NCBI RefSeq assembly: GCF_900111305.1
Contig: NZ_FOGS01000008.1
Coordinates: 124,001-188,000, forward strand
DNA: 64,000 bases
Origin: Vreelandella subterranea
GTDB taxonomy: Bacteria; Pseudomonadota; Gammaproteobacteria; Pseudomonadales; Halomonadaceae
Reading direction: 5' to 3'
Shown here one piece after another: positions 37,406-48,224 of the stretch (position 1 is the first letter of the stretch; each line of letters opens with the position of its first letter). The notes under the pieces were generated by a model, which made no database searches, was not told the DNA's origin, and saw only the letters and a program-made list of their open reading frames with translations. The translations under genes were made by a program, and so were the position numbers.

Positions 37406-38659
37406 TTATCCCAGATGCAGCAGAATGCTATCCGGGGCTTCCAGAAAGCCCTTCCAGGTATTACAGAAGCGCGCGATCGTCCCCCCGTCAATAAAGCGGT
37501 GATCCCCCGCCCAGGTAACCGTCATGATCGCACGCCGCTGGACCTCGCCATGGTCATCAAAACGTGGCAGCCACTGGGTTTTACCAATCGCCACGATGGC
37601 GGCTTCCGGGGCATTAATGATCGGCGCCGCGTAGGTACCGCCCAGCGCCCCGATGTTGGAAATGCTGATGGTCCCCCCTTTGAGATCCGCCTGGTCAACC
37701 CGCCCTTCCCTGGCCGCATGGGTTAAACGCCCGACTTCCCTGGCAATCTCCAGCAGCGTCAATCGCTCGACACCTTTGACATTGGGCACCAGCAACCCGG
37801 CCTTGCTGTCCACGGCCATGCCGATATTGCACTGGGCGTAGTAGTGCAGCTCGTCGCCTGCTTGATTGAGCTGGGCATTGATAATCGGCGATTCGGCAAT
37901 CGCCAATGCCATCGCTTTCATGAAGAACGGCATCAGCGTCAAGCGCTCGCCCAGAGCTTCTGCCAACGGTTTCAAGCGTTCCCGCATGGCGAGAAGCTGC
38001 GTCACGTCGATTTCCTCACCGTAATGAAAATGCGGGATCGTGCTGGCCGATTCCACCATGCGCTTGGCCATCATCGCCCGCATGCCACGCAGTGGCTCGA
38101 CCCGGCTCACGTCACCACTCCCCCGTGATGACGTCTCCCGGGAAGACATCGAAGCGGCCTCGCCAGGTTGGTCAAGATGCGCCAGGACGTCTTCCTTGAG
38201 GACGCGACCGTCCTTGCCGCTTCCCGCAATATCGGTGAGCTGCAACTGATGCTCTCTGACCAGCCGCCTGACGGCGGGGCTGGCAGGCACTTTCCCCTGA
38301 GTAGCAACCGCTGGTGTTGTGGGTGACGGCTGGGTTTCCGCCTGTTTTTCAGCAGCCGAGGGCTGACTGGACGACGACGCTTCTGAGCTGTCATTCGATG
38401 CCTTTGCCTCACCGGCGTCTTCACCGTCAGCCTGGTAGGCATAAAGCGGGGCATGAACCTTGGCAATTTGCCCCTGTTCAACATACAGCTTAGTGACAAC
38501 GCCTGCTTCATGGGCGGTAATTTCCACCAGCGCCTTGTCGGTCATGACCTCGACAACCGGCTGATCTTCTTCAATCCGGTCGCCTTCCGCGACGCGCCAT
38601 TCGACCACTTCACACTCGACGATACCCTCGCCGATGTCCGGCAGCATAAAATCGCTCAT
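37406..38659 (-). CDS. bkdB: E2 component, dihydrolipoamide acyltransferase (branched-chain type)
   Basis: 417 residues. One lipoyl domain (lysine 42 in T-D-K-A), an Ala/Ser/Pro-rich linker, a peripheral subunit-binding domain (P-A-V-R-R-L-V-R-E-H and G-K-D-G-R-V-L-K-E-D-V), then the acyltransferase domain ending with D-H-R-F-I-D-G-G active-site histidine. A single lipoyl domain with the sequence P-D-I-G-E-G-I-V-E-C-E-V-V-E-W fits branched-chain 2-oxoacid dehydrogenase E2. It transfers acyl groups to CoA. No E3 gene is adjacent; lipoamide dehydrogenase must come from elsewhere. Confidence 0.88.
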   Translation of the reverse strand: MSDFMLPDIGEGIVECEVVEWRVAEGDRIEEDQPVVEVMTDKALVEITAHEAGVVTKLYVEQGQIAKVHAPLYAYQADGEDAGEAKASNDSSEASSSSQPSAAEKQAETQPSPTTPAVATQGKVPASPAVRRLVREHQLQLTDIAGSGKDGRVLKEDVLAHLDQPGEAASMSSRETSSRGSGDVSRVEPLRGMRAMMAKRMVESASTIPHFHYGEEIDVTQLLAMRERLKPLAEALGERLTLMPFFMKAMALAIAESPIINAQLNQAGDELHYYAQCNIGMAVDSKAGLLVPNVKGVERLTLLEIAREVGRLTHAAREGRVDQADLKGGTISISNIGALGGTYAAPIINAPEAAIVAIGKTQWLPRFDDHGEVQRRAIMTVTWAGDHRFIDGGTIARFCNTWKGFLEAPDSILLHLG

Positions 38660-38677
38660 TGTTGTTCTCCTCTGGCG

Positions 38678-39655
38678 TCAAAAATTAACGCTTTCACGAA
38701 TCGCTTCAAAGATTTTCAGATGGTCGGGTAGATACTCTTTTTCCAGCACCAGCGGGAAAGGCGTATCCAGCCCGGTCACCCGTGCAATGGGCGATTCCAG
38801 GTAGAGAAAACAACGCGCCTGAATCGTCGCGGCAACTTCACCGGCGAAACCGCCGGTCAACGGCGCTTCATGGCTGACCACCAACCGACCGGTCTTGAGA
38901 ACGGACTCGGCGACCGTATCTGCATCCCAGGGCAACAGCGAGCGCAGGTCGATGACTTCGCAGTTGATACCCTGCTCCTCTGCCAACTCCACGGCCTTGC
39001 CAATCACTTCCATCTGCGCGCCCCAGCCGACCAGGGTAATATCGCTGCCCTCCTTGGTGATCTCGGCCTCACCAATGGGGAGCTGGTAATCATCTTCCGG
39101 CACCTCGCCGACCGCCGCGCGGTAAAGCCGCTTGGGTTCTAAAAACAGCACCGGGTCCGGGTCACGAATGGACGCCAGTAATAGCCCTTTGGCCTGATAG
39201 GGGTTGCGGGGCACCACGACCTTTAACCCAGGGGTATGGGTGAAGTAAGCCTCGGGCGATTGCGAGTGGTAAAGCCCGCCGGAAATCCCGCCGCCATAGG
39301 GGGTGCGAATGGTCAGGCCGCCGACGTTGAACAGATCTCCCGAGCGATAGCGAAATTTGGCGGTTTCGTTAACGATTTGATCAAAGGCGGGAAAAATATA
39401 ATCGGCAAACTGAATTTCAGCTACCGGAACCGATCCCTGAGCGGCCAGGCCGTTGGCAAAGCCAATGATACCCTGCTCGACCAAGGGGGTATTAAAACAG
39501 CGGGCCTTGCCGTATTTTTCCTGCAGGTGGCTCGTGGCACGAAAAACACCGCCAAAAATTCCCACATCCTCGCCAAAGCAGATGACTTTTTCGTCTTCCG
39601 CCATGGCGATGTCGAGGGCGTTATTGATCGCCTGAAGCATATTCATTGTTGGCAT
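38678..39655 (-). CDS. bkdA2: E1 beta subunit, 2-oxoacid dehydrogenase (branched-chain type)
   Basis: 325 residues with the transketolase-type pyrimidine-binding domain ([13 protein letters not shown]) and the C-terminal domain ([19 protein letters not shown]). E-D-V-G-x-F-G-G-V-F and the overall length fit branched-chain rather than pyruvate E1 beta, but substrate choice is not certain. The ATG at 39655 lies one base past the E1 alpha stop. An open stretch to 39682 is not used. Confidence 0.87.
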   Translation of the reverse strand: MPTMNMLQAINNALDIAMAEDEKVICFGEDVGIFGGVFRATSHLQEKYGKARCFNTPLVEQGIIGFANGLAAQGSVPVAEIQFADYIFPAFDQIVNETAKFRYRSGDLFNVGGLTIRTPYGGGISGGLYHSQSPEAYFTHTPGLKVVVPRNPYQAKGLLLASIRDPDPVLFLEPKRLYRAAVGEVPEDDYQLPIGEAEITKEGSDITLVGWGAQMEVIGKAVELAEEQGINCEVIDLRSLLPWDADTVAESVLKTGRLVVSHEAPLTGGFAGEVAATIQARCFLYLESPIARVTGLDTPFPLVLEKEYLPDHLKIFEAIRESVNF

Positions 39656-39656
39656 G

Positions 39657-40862
39657 TTATTCGCCCCCCTGGGAGTCGGCATCCGTACTCACACTCAGGT
39701 CCAACGACTTGGCTCCCCGCGGGTAAGCTTCCGGGTAACGGCGGATATGCTGCTTGAGCTGGTCGAACTGTTGCTGCAACGCCGGGGTGACATCCGCATA
39801 GACATCGCTGATCAGGGAGTCCAGGGGCGGTGGCGAGCGCTTTTCGGCACGTTTCATCGTATCCAGCACTTCACGGCGCAGGCTTTCCTGCTTGCTGGCC
39901 TCCTCGTCTTCGCTCCACCATCCCTTGGCCAAGAGCCACTTCTGCATGCGCAGCAGCGGATCTTTGGCACGCCAGGCTTCTTCTTCATTTTTGGAGCGAT
40001 AACCCGACGGGTCATCGGAAGAGGAATGTGCGGCCAGGCGATAGGTCATCGCCTCTATCAATACAGGTTGGTTGCGTTCAACGGCGAGTTCCCGCGCTTG
40101 GCGCGTGGCTTCATAGACTGCCAGTATGTCGTTGCCGTCCACACGGATCACATGCATGTGATAGCCAAAAGCCCGGGGGGCGATACCGTCGGCTGCAAAC
40201 TGCTCGGCTGCCGGTGTCGAAATCGCGTAGCCATTGTTGCGGCAGAAAAAGATCACCGGGACCTGGTGGACCGACGCCATGTTCAGCGCCGCATGAAAAT
40301 CGCCTTCAGACGCGGCGCCTTCCCCAAAGAACGTTAGGGTACAGTGACCATCACCCGCCATTTTTTGACCATAGGCATAGCCTGTCGCCTGGGGAATCTG
40401 GGTGGCAAGCGGGGAGGAAATGGTCATGTAGTGGAGCTTTCGCGACCCATAGTGAATCGGCATCTGGCGGCCTTTGCCGTAGTCCAGCTCGTTGCCGAAC
40501 AGCTGATTCATGAATTCATCAATGGAAAACCCGCGATACATCAAGGCACCCTGCTCGCGGTACTGCGCCATGATCATGTCGGCATCGTCGAGTGCCGCGG
40601 TGGCGCCTACCACGGCGGCTTCTTCGCCCGTACATTGCATGTAGAAAGACAGCCGCCCCTGACGCTGGGCCGCCAACATACGCTCGTCGAGAATACGCGT
40701 TGCCAGCATCGCGTGGTAAATGCGCAGGGCATGGTCTTTTTCAAGCCTGGGGGCATCAGCCTCGCTGTAGAGCTCGCCCTCGGGGCTCAGTAAACTGAAG
40801 GTAGGAATCGAAAATTCATCGCCTGTCAGAAAAACAGGCTGGTGTGCATGCTGTGTCATCAT
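39657..40862 (-). CDS. bkdA1: E1 alpha subunit, 2-oxoacid dehydrogenase (branched-chain type)
   Basis: 401 residues. The thiamine-diphosphate motif G-D-G-H-C-T (about 170) with downstream R-N-N-G-Y-A-I-S-T is present. Residues 279-290 read [12 protein letters not shown], the loop that in mammalian branched-chain E1 alpha is phosphorylated by its kinase. [10 protein letters not shown] and M-P-I-H-Y-G-S support the branched-chain subgroup. It decarboxylates the 2-oxoacid and passes the acyl group to E2. It is first in the E1 alpha-E1 beta-E2 order. Confidence 0.88.
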   Translation of the reverse strand: MMTQHAHQPVFLTGDEFSIPTFSLLSPEGELYSEADAPRLEKDHALRIYHAMLATRILDERMLAAQRQGRLSFYMQCTGEEAAVVGATAALDDADMIMAQYREQGALMYRGFSIDEFMNQLFGNELDYGKGRQMPIHYGSRKLHYMTISSPLATQIPQATGYAYGQKMAGDGHCTLTFFGEGAASEGDFHAALNMASVHQVPVIFFCRNNGYAISTPAAEQFAADGIAPRAFGYHMHVIRVDGNDILAVYEATRQARELAVERNQPVLIEAMTYRLAAHSSSDDPSGYRSKNEEEAWRAKDPLLRMQKWLLAKGWWSEDEEASKQESLRREVLDTMKRAEKRSPPPLDSLISDVYADVTPALQQQFDQLKQHIRRYPEAYPRGAKSLDLSVSTDADSQGGE

Positions 40863-40993
40863 TATTGTCCTTGTCGTACCCCTTTTGAGGGCAGTGTTGT
40901 CGGTGATGACCTTTTATGCCAGTGGATTTATCTGACATGGGTCAACGCAACACTTGCGACAGTAACGCAGCTGAGACACTTTAGGGATTCGAC

Positions 40994-41770
40994 TTAAGCG
41001 GTATAGAGGCGCGAACGCAGCCGTTCCTGAAGTCGCTCGAACAGGCTATCAACGGTTAGTGCCAACAGCGCAATCGTCAGCGCCCCCTGGACGATATACG
41101 CCATATTCCCGTTCACGATACCGGCAATGATGGGATCCCCCAGATTGCTCGCGCCGACGGTGGCGCCGATCGCGGCTGTCGAAATATTGATGGTGATGGA
41201 CGTCCGAATGCCGGCCAGTATGACCGGGGCCGCCAAAGGCAACTCTACCTGGCGAAGGGTTTGCCAACTCGTCATTCCCATCGCGACGGAGGCACTTTTC
41301 ACTTCTTTATCAACGTCCTGTAGGCCGCCTAGCGTATTTCGTACGATGGGTAGCGTGCCATACAGCACCAGCGCAACAATAATCGGCAGCGTGCCAAAAC
41401 CTAATGCCGGCACCGCCAGCGCCAGCACGGCAACCGGTGGAAAGGTCTGCCCCAGTGAGGCGACTTGCGAGACCAGAGGTAAAAAATTACGCCCCCATTC
41501 CCGTGTCACGACAATCGCCGCCAACACGCCCCCCACCACGGTAATCACGGCGGCCGCGCTGACCACGAGCATGTGCTGCACCAACAGGGTGGCAAGGCTC
41601 GCTCGCTGGTACACGACTTGACTCGAGTCCGGCTCAATGATGCGCAACAGGCCGTCGGCGTAAGGAAATCCCCAAACACATGCCATCAAAAGGACCAGCC
41701 AGATAGCCGGCCACTTCGCCTGTTGAACACCGCGCGCCGTCAGTGAACGGCTCAAGGCATCATGACTCAC
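40994..41770 (-). CDS. yehW: YehW-type osmoprotectant ABC permease
   Basis: 258 residues with about six membrane helices and the binding-protein-dependent permease loop (A-S-V-A-M-G-M-T-S-W-Q-T-L-R-Q-V-E-L-P-L-A). L-G-F-G-T-L-P-I-I-V-A-L-V-L-Y and I-G-A-T-V-G-A-S-N-L-G are typical of OpuC/YehW permeases. The GTG at 41770, with GGAAAAG upstream, overlaps the end of the ATPase gene by 11 bp. It is last in the osmF-yehY-yehX-yehW order. Confidence 0.9.
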   Translation of the reverse strand: MSHDALSRSLTARGVQQAKWPAIWLVLLMACVWGFPYADGLLRIIEPDSSQVVYQRASLATLLVQHMLVVSAAAVITVVGGVLAAIVVTREWGRNFLPLVSQVASLGQTFPPVAVLALAVPALGFGTLPIIVALVLYGTLPIVRNTLGGLQDVDKEVKSASVAMGMTSWQTLRQVELPLAAPVILAGIRTSITINISTAAIGATVGASNLGDPIIAGIVNGNMAYIVQGALTIALLALTVDSLFERLQERLRSRLYTA

Positions 41771-42725
41771 GCGCTTTTCCTTGTTCCGGCTGGGCTTCCT
41801 TGACGATCTTGCGTAGCGTCAGCTCGCCTACCGGGACATCGTGTTGGTCCACGACAGTGAGGCGGTCCGTGTGATCACGCAACATCATTGAAAGCCCCTG
41901 GCGCAGGGAAAACGTCGCGGGAATCCGCGATTGAGCGGGCAAGGTGGGTCCCATCGGGGCCATGTGGTCCTTGACCCGGGTCAGAGCGGCTTGCTTCAGC
42001 CCGCGCTCGAGTCCGCCGAGCAAGGATTCGACAAAAGAGTCCTGAGGATGTTGAAGCAACGCCAGTGGCGTGCCCTGCTGGACAATACGGCCTTCTCGCA
42101 TCACTACCAGGTGATCCGCCAACCTTAGCGCTTCATCCATGTCATGGGTGACAAACACCACCGTCTTGTGCATCTTCGCCTGGAGCCGGGCAAGTTCATC
42201 CTGAAGCTTTTCACGGGTGATCGGGTCCAGGGCGCCAAAAGGTTCATCCATCAGCAAGATATCAGGGTCGGCGGCCAGTGCCCGCGCCACGCCTACACGC
42301 TGTGCCTGCCCCCCTGACAGCTGATGAGGGTATTTGTGGGCGAATTCATCTTTCGGCAAACCCAGCAGGCCCATCAGTTCGTCAACTTTTGCCTGCACCT
42401 CTGCAGCGGACCATTTGAGCAAGCGTGGTACGAGGCCGATATTGCGGGCCACTGTCCAATGCGGGAATAGCCCCGTATGCTGAATCACATAGCCGATGCG
42501 ACGCCGCAACTTGACCGGGTCATAGGCGGCAATCGGCTGGCCATCCAGTAGGATGTCACCCTCGCTGTGCTCAATCAGGCGGTTAATCATCCGTAATGTG
42601 GTTGATTTGCCGCAGCCCGAGGTACCCACCAGCGCACAAAACTTACCCTTTGCGATGTGCAGCGAAATGTCATCCACTGCGACGGCGTCGTCAAAGCGTT
42701 TGGTCACGTGGGCGAGTTCGATCAT
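41760..42725 (-). CDS. yehX: YehX-type osmoprotectant ABC ATPase
   Basis: 321 residues. Walker A is G-T-S-G-C-G-K-S-T, the signature L-S-G-G-Q-A-Q-R and Walker B I-L-L-M-D-E-P, with V-T-H-D-M-D-E-A. The C-terminal ~80 residues (about 240-315) form a reduced CBS-like region seen in glycine-betaine type importers, which may sense ionic strength. The start overlaps yehY by 4 bp (ATGA), suggesting translational coupling. Confidence 0.92.
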   Translation of the reverse strand: MIELAHVTKRFDDAVAVDDISLHIAKGKFCALVGTSGCGKSTTLRMINRLIEHSEGDILLDGQPIAAYDPVKLRRRIGYVIQHTGLFPHWTVARNIGLVPRLLKWSAAEVQAKVDELMGLLGLPKDEFAHKYPHQLSGGQAQRVGVARALAADPDILLMDEPFGALDPITREKLQDELARLQAKMHKTVVFVTHDMDEALRLADHLVVMREGRIVQQGTPLALLQHPQDSFVESLLGGLERGLKQAALTRVKDHMAPMGPTLPAQSRIPATFSLRQGLSMMLRDHTDRLTVVDQHDVPVGELTLRKIVKEAQPEQGKARES

Positions 42726-43939
42726 TGAGCGTCTCCAGGCCGCACGGTATTTTTCGGCCGGAGGATATCAGACAAGGCCCCGAGGCCAGCGTCTGCTATA
42801 AGCGCCAGTATCAGAATGGGCAGCGCCCCCAGTAATACCATGTCCATCGCCGCCTGCCCCAACCCTTGAAAAATGAAAGCCCCCAGGCCGCCCGCACCGA
42901 TCAAGGCAGCAACCGCCGTGAGGCCGATAGCTTGGACAGACGTGATTCTTATCCCCTCGAGCAGCACCGGCAAGGCCAGGGGCAGACGCACCTGCCAGAA
43001 GCGCTGGCTATTGCGCATGCCCATCCCGCGTGCCGCTTCCAGGGTCTCAGGACTGACTTGCTCGAGGGCAATGTAGGTGTTTCGCACCATCGGTAGCAGG
43101 CTGTAAGCGACCAGCGCCAACAAAGCGGGTGCCCAGCCAATGCCACTGACACCCAGTCGAGACAGCAGCGGCCACTGAGCCGCCAGCCAAGCTAAGGGGC
43201 CCAGCATCAAACCGAACAGGGCGATACTCGGAATGGTCTGCAGGAAATTGAGCACCCCAAAGGCGACCTTCTGAAAGTTTGCATAGCGGCGCATCAGCAT
43301 GGCGAGGGACAGCCCCAGTCCGATGCTGATGGCAACGGAGACACTCACCAGCGTTATATGTTGTCGCAGGGCGCGCCAGAATTCGTCGTTCCGGGCGCGA
43401 AACTCCTGCCCCAACGCCAGCGCCTCAAGCGCCCACATGGCACACAACCACCAGACGAGCGCGACGCCCAGAAGCATCAGGACGGTCCAACGCCGCGGCA
43501 GCGCTAAGCGCAAACGCAGCTCGATCCAGCACAAGAGCAATAGAGACAGCATCAACCAATAGGCCATGCCCATATTCAGGCGAGCCTGAGGCATATCACT
43601 ACTGACCAGCCGGTCGCTGGCCACTATCAAACCAAACGGCATCAGAAGAAGTAATAGACAGACGCCTACCAGGGCAACCTGATAATTCTGTCGGCCAGGC
43701 TGGAGGGACAGCAGCATGAGGGTGATAGTGACGCCGCTGACCAGCAGTGCCCCCAACCAGCCCATGGCTTCCACCAGACCAGCCCCCTGGCCGCTGACGA
43801 TCCGGTTGGGAGACACGCTGACCACATCGAAGAGCCAAAGAGCCACCAGCATGACACTCAGGAGAACGACCAGAACACTATTGGGCCGCCACTGTCGCCA
43901 AGCCATTTGCGGACTTGGCAACGCATCCAGCAATGCCAT
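42722..43939 (-). CDS. yehY: YehY-type osmoprotectant ABC permease (long form)
   Basis: 405 residues. The N-terminal half holds extra membrane helices not found in YehW. The C-terminal half is the permease domain with L-G-L-S-L-A-M, L-Q-T-I-P-S-I-A-L-F-G-L-M and the loop A-A-R-G-M-G-M. The long form paired with a short permease is characteristic of the YehYW system. The ATG is two bases after the osmF stop. Confidence 0.9.
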   Translation of the reverse strand: MALLDALPSPQMAWRQWRPNSVLVVLLSVMLVALWLFDVVSVSPNRIVSGQGAGLVEAMGWLGALLVSGVTITLMLLSLQPGRQNYQVALVGVCLLLLLMPFGLIVASDRLVSSDMPQARLNMGMAYWLMLSLLLLCWIELRLRLALPRRWTVLMLLGVALVWWLCAMWALEALALGQEFRARNDEFWRALRQHITLVSVSVAISIGLGLSLAMLMRRYANFQKVAFGVLNFLQTIPSIALFGLMLGPLAWLAAQWPLLSRLGVSGIGWAPALLALVAYSLLPMVRNTYIALEQVSPETLEAARGMGMRNSQRFWQVRLPLALPVLLEGIRITSVQAIGLTAVAALIGAGGLGAFIFQGLGQAAMDMVLLGALPILILALIADAGLGALSDILRPKNTVRPGDAQ

Positions 43940-43941
43940 TA

Positions 43942-44865
43942 TCAGTCGTTATCCAGGCTATCGAGATAATCGCCCGCGACATTACCGGGTGACATGCCGT
44001 TCACCGCCACGTCAGCATTGAGTTTCTGCAGCGTTTCAAGATCCAGCGTGCTGAATACGTCTTCAAGCAGCGGCGCGATATCAGGGTACGCTTCCAACAC
44101 GCTTTCACGTACTACCGGAGCTGGCTGGTAGATTGGCTGAACGCCCCTTGAGTCTTCAAGCACCACGAGGCCCAGCGCATTCAAACCACCGTCGGTACCG
44201 TATGTCATCGCAGCATTGACGCCACTGGTCTGCTCGGCGGCTGCCCGCATGGTGGCCGCTGTGTTGCCGCCGGAAAGCACCAGCAGTTGATCATCGCTGA
44301 GTTCAAACCCATAGGCCTGCTGAAAAGCGGGAAGTGCCTGCTCGGATTCGACAAACTCGGCGCTTGCCGCAAACTTGAACTCGCCCCCTTCTTCCAGATA
44401 AGCCGCCAGGTCATCGAGCGTCTCCAGACCATTTGCCTCTGCGACATCCTTGCGCACGCTCATGGCCCAGGTATTGTTGGCACTGGCCGGTGTTAGCCAC
44501 ACCAGTCCCTGCTCGGCATCGCGCTCCCGGACAGTTTCATACGCCTGTTCCGGGTCGTTCCATACATCGCTGTCGCTCATATCAAAGAAGAAGGCGCCGT
44601 TGCCGGTGTATTCGGGATAAAGGTCAATTTCTCCCGCTTGCAAGGCGCTGCGTACAACACTGGTGCCCCCCAACTGCAGGCGATCCTCCGTGGGGATATC
44701 ATGGCGCTCCAGCGTCTGTATGATCAGTTCACCCAGCACGGACCCTTCCGTGTCGATTTTTGACGAAACCACCACCGGGTCATTGGCATTGACCGATGAT
44801 AGCGGTAGCAGGGTAAAACATCCGATGGCGATGGCCGATTTAGTCGCAAAACGCATTGTCATCAT
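43942..44865 (-). CDS. osmF: OsmF (YehZ), osmoprotectant-binding protein
   Basis: 307 residues with a signal peptide (A-N-D-P after the hydrophobic run) and an OpuAC-type binding domain: I-D-T-E-G-S-V-L-G-E-L-I, L-Y-P-E-Y-T-G-N-G, and T-Y-G-T-D-G. The order osmF-yehYXW equals the Escherichia operon, which imports glycine betaine with low affinity and is induced by osmotic stress and the stationary-phase sigma factor. Several ATGs are clustered at 44856-44865; AAAAGG touches the first, so the third may be used. TATACT at 44887-44892 is a candidate -10. This suits a halophile, but the ligand is inferred. Confidence 0.9.
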   Translation of the reverse strand: MMTMRFATKSAIAIGCFTLLPLSSVNANDPVVVSSKIDTEGSVLGELIIQTLERHDIPTEDRLQLGGTSVVRSALQAGEIDLYPEYTGNGAFFFDMSDSDVWNDPEQAYETVRERDAEQGLVWLTPASANNTWAMSVRKDVAEANGLETLDDLAAYLEEGGEFKFAASAEFVESEQALPAFQQAYGFELSDDQLLVLSGGNTAATMRAAAEQTSGVNAAMTYGTDGGLNALGLVVLEDSRGVQPIYQPAPVVRESVLEAYPDIAPLLEDVFSTLDLETLQKLNADVAVNGMSPGNVAGDYLDSLDND

Positions 44866-44971
44866 CCTTTTGCTGAGTTTTGTAGGAGTATATGCCCGTC
44901 GTGCGTTGAAGTCAGATTCACGTCGAATCCTAAGCGCTATCTAACGCGTACTCACCATCGTTTGGCCCTGC

Positions 44972-46378
44972 TCATGAAGCAGACTCAAGGACCCAGGTGG
45001 TGCCTTCTCGGGAATCTTTAAGAATGATCCCCAGACTCGCCAGCTCGTCGCGGATGGCATCGGCTTGCGCAAAATCCTTGTTGGCCTTGGCCGCCTGACG
45101 CTGGGCGATCTTTGCGTTGATGGCCGACTCGCTCAGCGGAAGGTTTTGCTGCTGGGAACCTTTCAGAAACGCCTCTGGCGATTGCTGAAGAAGTCCCAGC
45201 ACACCGCCCAGCTGTTTCAATTCAGCTGCAAGGGCTCGCGCCTTCTCAGGCGCATCGGATTTGGCGCGATTGACATCCCGCGCCAGGTCAAACAAAACCG
45301 CCAACGCTTCGGGGGTATTGAAGTCATCATCCATCGCTTCAGTAAAGCGGTCGCGATAATGGGTGCCCGCTGGATCATCGCTCTCGGTGCTGACATCAAG
45401 ATTCACGCCATCCAGCGCCGTGTAAAAGCGTGTCAGTGACTTTCTGGCCTCGGAAAGCGAATCCAGTGAGTAGTTAATCGCACTGCGATAGTGGCTGGCG
45501 ACCAGCAGATAACGCACCACTTCCGGGTCGTGCTCAGCCAGCACTTCCCGAATCGTGAAGAAGTTACCCAGCGACTTCGACATCTTTTCCTGGTCGACAC
45601 GCACGGCCCCTGCGTGCATCCAGGTGTTTACGTAGGTTTTGCCGGTGGCCGCTTCAGACTGCGCGATTTCATTTTCGTGGTGAGGGAAGGTCAGGTCCGG
45701 CCCACCCCCATGAATATCGAAAGTCTCGCCAAGGCAGCAGGTCGACATTGCCGAGCACTCAATATGCCAGCCAGGGCGTCCGTCTCCCCAAGGGGAGTGC
45801 CAGCTCGCCTCGCCGGGTTTGGCCGCTTTCCAGAGCACGAAATCCAGTGGATCTTCCTTATGGACGTCTACGTCAACGCGGGCGCCTGCGCGCATGTCGT
45901 CCAGCTGGCGATTATTCAGCTTGCCGTAATCCGCGAATCGGCGAACGCGGTAATACACATCGCCGTTTTCGGCCGGATAGGCAAAGCCTTTATCAATCAG
46001 CGTCTCGATCATGGCGATGATATCGTCGACATGCCCGGTCGCTCTGGGCTCATGGCTGGGCGGCAAAACATTGAGGCGCGCTTCGTCTTCATGCATCGCC
46101 GCAATCATGCGCTCAGTCAGCGCCGAGATACTTTCTTGGTTTTCATCGGCACGCTTGAGGATCTTGTCGTCAATATCGGTGATATTGCGCACATAATTGA
46201 CGTCATAACCACGCTCCCGCAGGTAGCGCGTAATGACATCGAACGCCACCATGACGCGGGCATGGCCAAGGTGGCAGTAGTCATACACCGTCATGCCGCA
46301 GACGTACATGCTCACCTTGCCCGCCACCAGCGGAGTAAAAGGCTCTTTGCGACGTGTCAGCGTATTATAGATTTGCAT
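44972..46378 (-). CDS. cysS: Cysteinyl-tRNA synthetase
   Basis: 468 residues, class I. C27 in [10 protein letters not shown] and H-L-G-H-A (36-40, the HIGH site) lie at the N-terminus. The zinc ligands include C-S-A-M-S and [15 protein letters not shown], and the KMSKS loop is in E-K-M-S-K-S-L-G-N. The C-terminal DALR helical domain is complete. It charges tRNA-Cys in the cytoplasm. It lies 11 bp downstream of glnS, probably co-transcribed. Confidence 0.97.
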   Translation of the reverse strand: MQIYNTLTRRKEPFTPLVAGKVSMYVCGMTVYDYCHLGHARVMVAFDVITRYLRERGYDVNYVRNITDIDDKILKRADENQESISALTERMIAAMHEDEARLNVLPPSHEPRATGHVDDIIAMIETLIDKGFAYPAENGDVYYRVRRFADYGKLNNRQLDDMRAGARVDVDVHKEDPLDFVLWKAAKPGEASWHSPWGDGRPGWHIECSAMSTCCLGETFDIHGGGPDLTFPHHENEIAQSEAATGKTYVNTWMHAGAVRVDQEKMSKSLGNFFTIREVLAEHDPEVVRYLLVASHYRSAINYSLDSLSEARKSLTRFYTALDGVNLDVSTESDDPAGTHYRDRFTEAMDDDFNTPEALAVLFDLARDVNRAKSDAPEKARALAAELKQLGGVLGLLQQSPEAFLKGSQQQNLPLSESAINAKIAQRQAAKANKDFAQADAIRDELASLGIILKDSREGTTWVLESAS

Positions 46379-46389
46379 GTGCCGATTCC

Positions 46390-48069
46390 TTAACCTTTCT
46401 GCTTGATTTTCGCCCAGCTGTCCTTGAGCCCTACGGTACGATTGAACACCAGATGGTCTGGCGTCGATACATGCCGATCAGCACAGAAATACCCCACGCG
46501 CTCGAACTGGTAGCGTGCTTCAGGGCCCGCCTCCGCCAGGCTGGGCTCGCCAATGGCATTGCACACCGTCAGTGACTCAGGGTTCAGATGATCCAGAAAG
46601 TCGACATCCTTATCCCGATCAGGCTGTTCTACCATGAACAAATTATCATAGAGACGCACTTCCAACGGGATACCGTGATCGACGCTGACCCAGTGAATGA
46701 CCCCTTTCACTTTGCGGCCCTCGGGATTTTTTCCCAGGGTGTCAAAATCAACCGAGCAGCGCAGTTCAGTCACCTCCCCGGCGTCATCCTTGATGACCTC
46801 ATCGCAGCAGATGACATAGCTATTGCGCAGACGGACTTCCTTGCCCGGTGCCAGGCGGAAGAACTTTTTGGGTGCATCCTCCATGAAATCATCTTGGTCG
46901 ATGTATATCTCGCGGGTTAACGGCACTTTGCGCATTGGCATGTCGTCACGCGCCGGATGACCGGCCACTTCATACACTTCCTCGTGATCGTCAGGCACAT
47001 TGGTCAGCACCACTTTCAGCGGCTTCAAGACACACATTGCGCGGGGCGCATTATCTTCCAGGTCCGAACGAATCGCGTGAGTCAGCATGGCGATATCCAC
47101 CAGCCCGCCATCGGCACGGGTGACACCAATCATCTCGCAGAACTTGCGAATGGCGGCCGGCGTATAGCCGCGACGGCGCATGCCCGAAATGGTTGGCATG
47201 CGCGGATCATCCCAGCCGTCGACGATCTGCTCGTCCACCAGCATCTTTAGCTTACGCTTCGAGGTCAGCGTGTAGTTGAGATTTAACCGGGCAAACTCGA
47301 TCTGACGGGGCTTGTGGGGTACAGGAAGATGATTCAGGAACCACTCGTAAAGCGGCCGATGGTCTTCGAACTCCAACGTGCAGATAGAATGCGTCACGCC
47401 CTCGATGGCATCAGACTGACCATGGGTAAAATCGTAAGACGGGTAGATTTTCCACTTATCGCCGGTCTGATGGTGGCTGGCATGACGAATGCGATACAGG
47501 ATCGGGTCACGCAGGTTGATATTGGGCGATGCCATGTCAATTTTGGCACGCAGCACCTTTTCACCCTCAGCAAACTCTCCCAGGCGCATGCGCTCGAGAA
47601 GGTCAAGGTTCTCCTCCGCGCTACGCTCACGGTAAGGACTCGGCTGACCCGGCTCGGTCAGCGTGCCGCGGTATTCGCGAATCTCGTCAGGCGTCAGGTC
47701 ATCAACATAGGCTTTATCTTCACGAATCAGGTGTTGCGCCCAGGCATACAGCTGGTCGAAGTAGTCAGAAGCGAAACGCACCGGCCCTGCCCACTGGAAG
47801 CCCAGCCAACTGACGTCTTCTTTAATGGCGTCAATATAGGCCTGCTCTTCTTTGGCAGGGTTGGTGTCGTCAAAGCGTAAATGACACTCACCACCCATCT
47901 GCTCCGCCAACCCAAAATTCAGGCAGATCGACTTTGCATGGCCGATGTGCAGGAAGCCATTGGGCTCCGGGGGAAAGCGCGTCACAATCTTGGTGACCTG
48001 GCCGCCCTCGATTTCGTCGCGTACTTGGTTGCGAATGAAGTTCGGCGCTGGGGTGGTCTCGTTGGTCAT
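46390..48069 (-). CDS. glnS: Glutaminyl-tRNA synthetase
   Basis: 559 residues, close to the 554 of Escherichia. [16 protein letters not shown] (about 32-47) holds the HIGH motif, and L-T-S-K-R-K-L replaces the MSKRK variant of KMSKS. The anticodon-binding beta-barrels complete the protein. It charges tRNA-Gln directly. The gene is divergent from ppiB, with a 155-bp intergenic region. Confidence 0.97.
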   Translation of the reverse strand: MTNETTPAPNFIRNQVRDEIEGGQVTKIVTRFPPEPNGFLHIGHAKSICLNFGLAEQMGGECHLRFDDTNPAKEEQAYIDAIKEDVSWLGFQWAGPVRFASDYFDQLYAWAQHLIREDKAYVDDLTPDEIREYRGTLTEPGQPSPYRERSAEENLDLLERMRLGEFAEGEKVLRAKIDMASPNINLRDPILYRIRHASHHQTGDKWKIYPSYDFTHGQSDAIEGVTHSICTLEFEDHRPLYEWFLNHLPVPHKPRQIEFARLNLNYTLTSKRKLKMLVDEQIVDGWDDPRMPTISGMRRRGYTPAAIRKFCEMIGVTRADGGLVDIAMLTHAIRSDLEDNAPRAMCVLKPLKVVLTNVPDDHEEVYEVAGHPARDDMPMRKVPLTREIYIDQDDFMEDAPKKFFRLAPGKEVRLRNSYVICCDEVIKDDAGEVTELRCSVDFDTLGKNPEGRKVKGVIHWVSVDHGIPLEVRLYDNLFMVEQPDRDKDVDFLDHLNPESLTVCNAIGEPSLAEAGPEARYQFERVGYFCADRHVSTPDHLVFNRTVGLKDSWAKIKQKG

Positions 48070-48224
48070 GGTGGTGTTGATAACCTCGTGGTGGATGGCG
48101 TGCTTGGCTGCGTCTGCCTACTCTAACGGTATAGCGCTTCGCGGTGCCAAGCAAAACCGTTATTATAACGTGACGCCGATGCACAGCGCCAAGGCGAACG
48201 CCTTTATTGAACAGGAATTTATCT

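Noticed and set aside
48158..48170. Palindrome CGTTATTATAACG upstream of ppiB as an operator
   Set aside because: Short and AT-rich; it may simply contain a -10 element. No second copy was seen.
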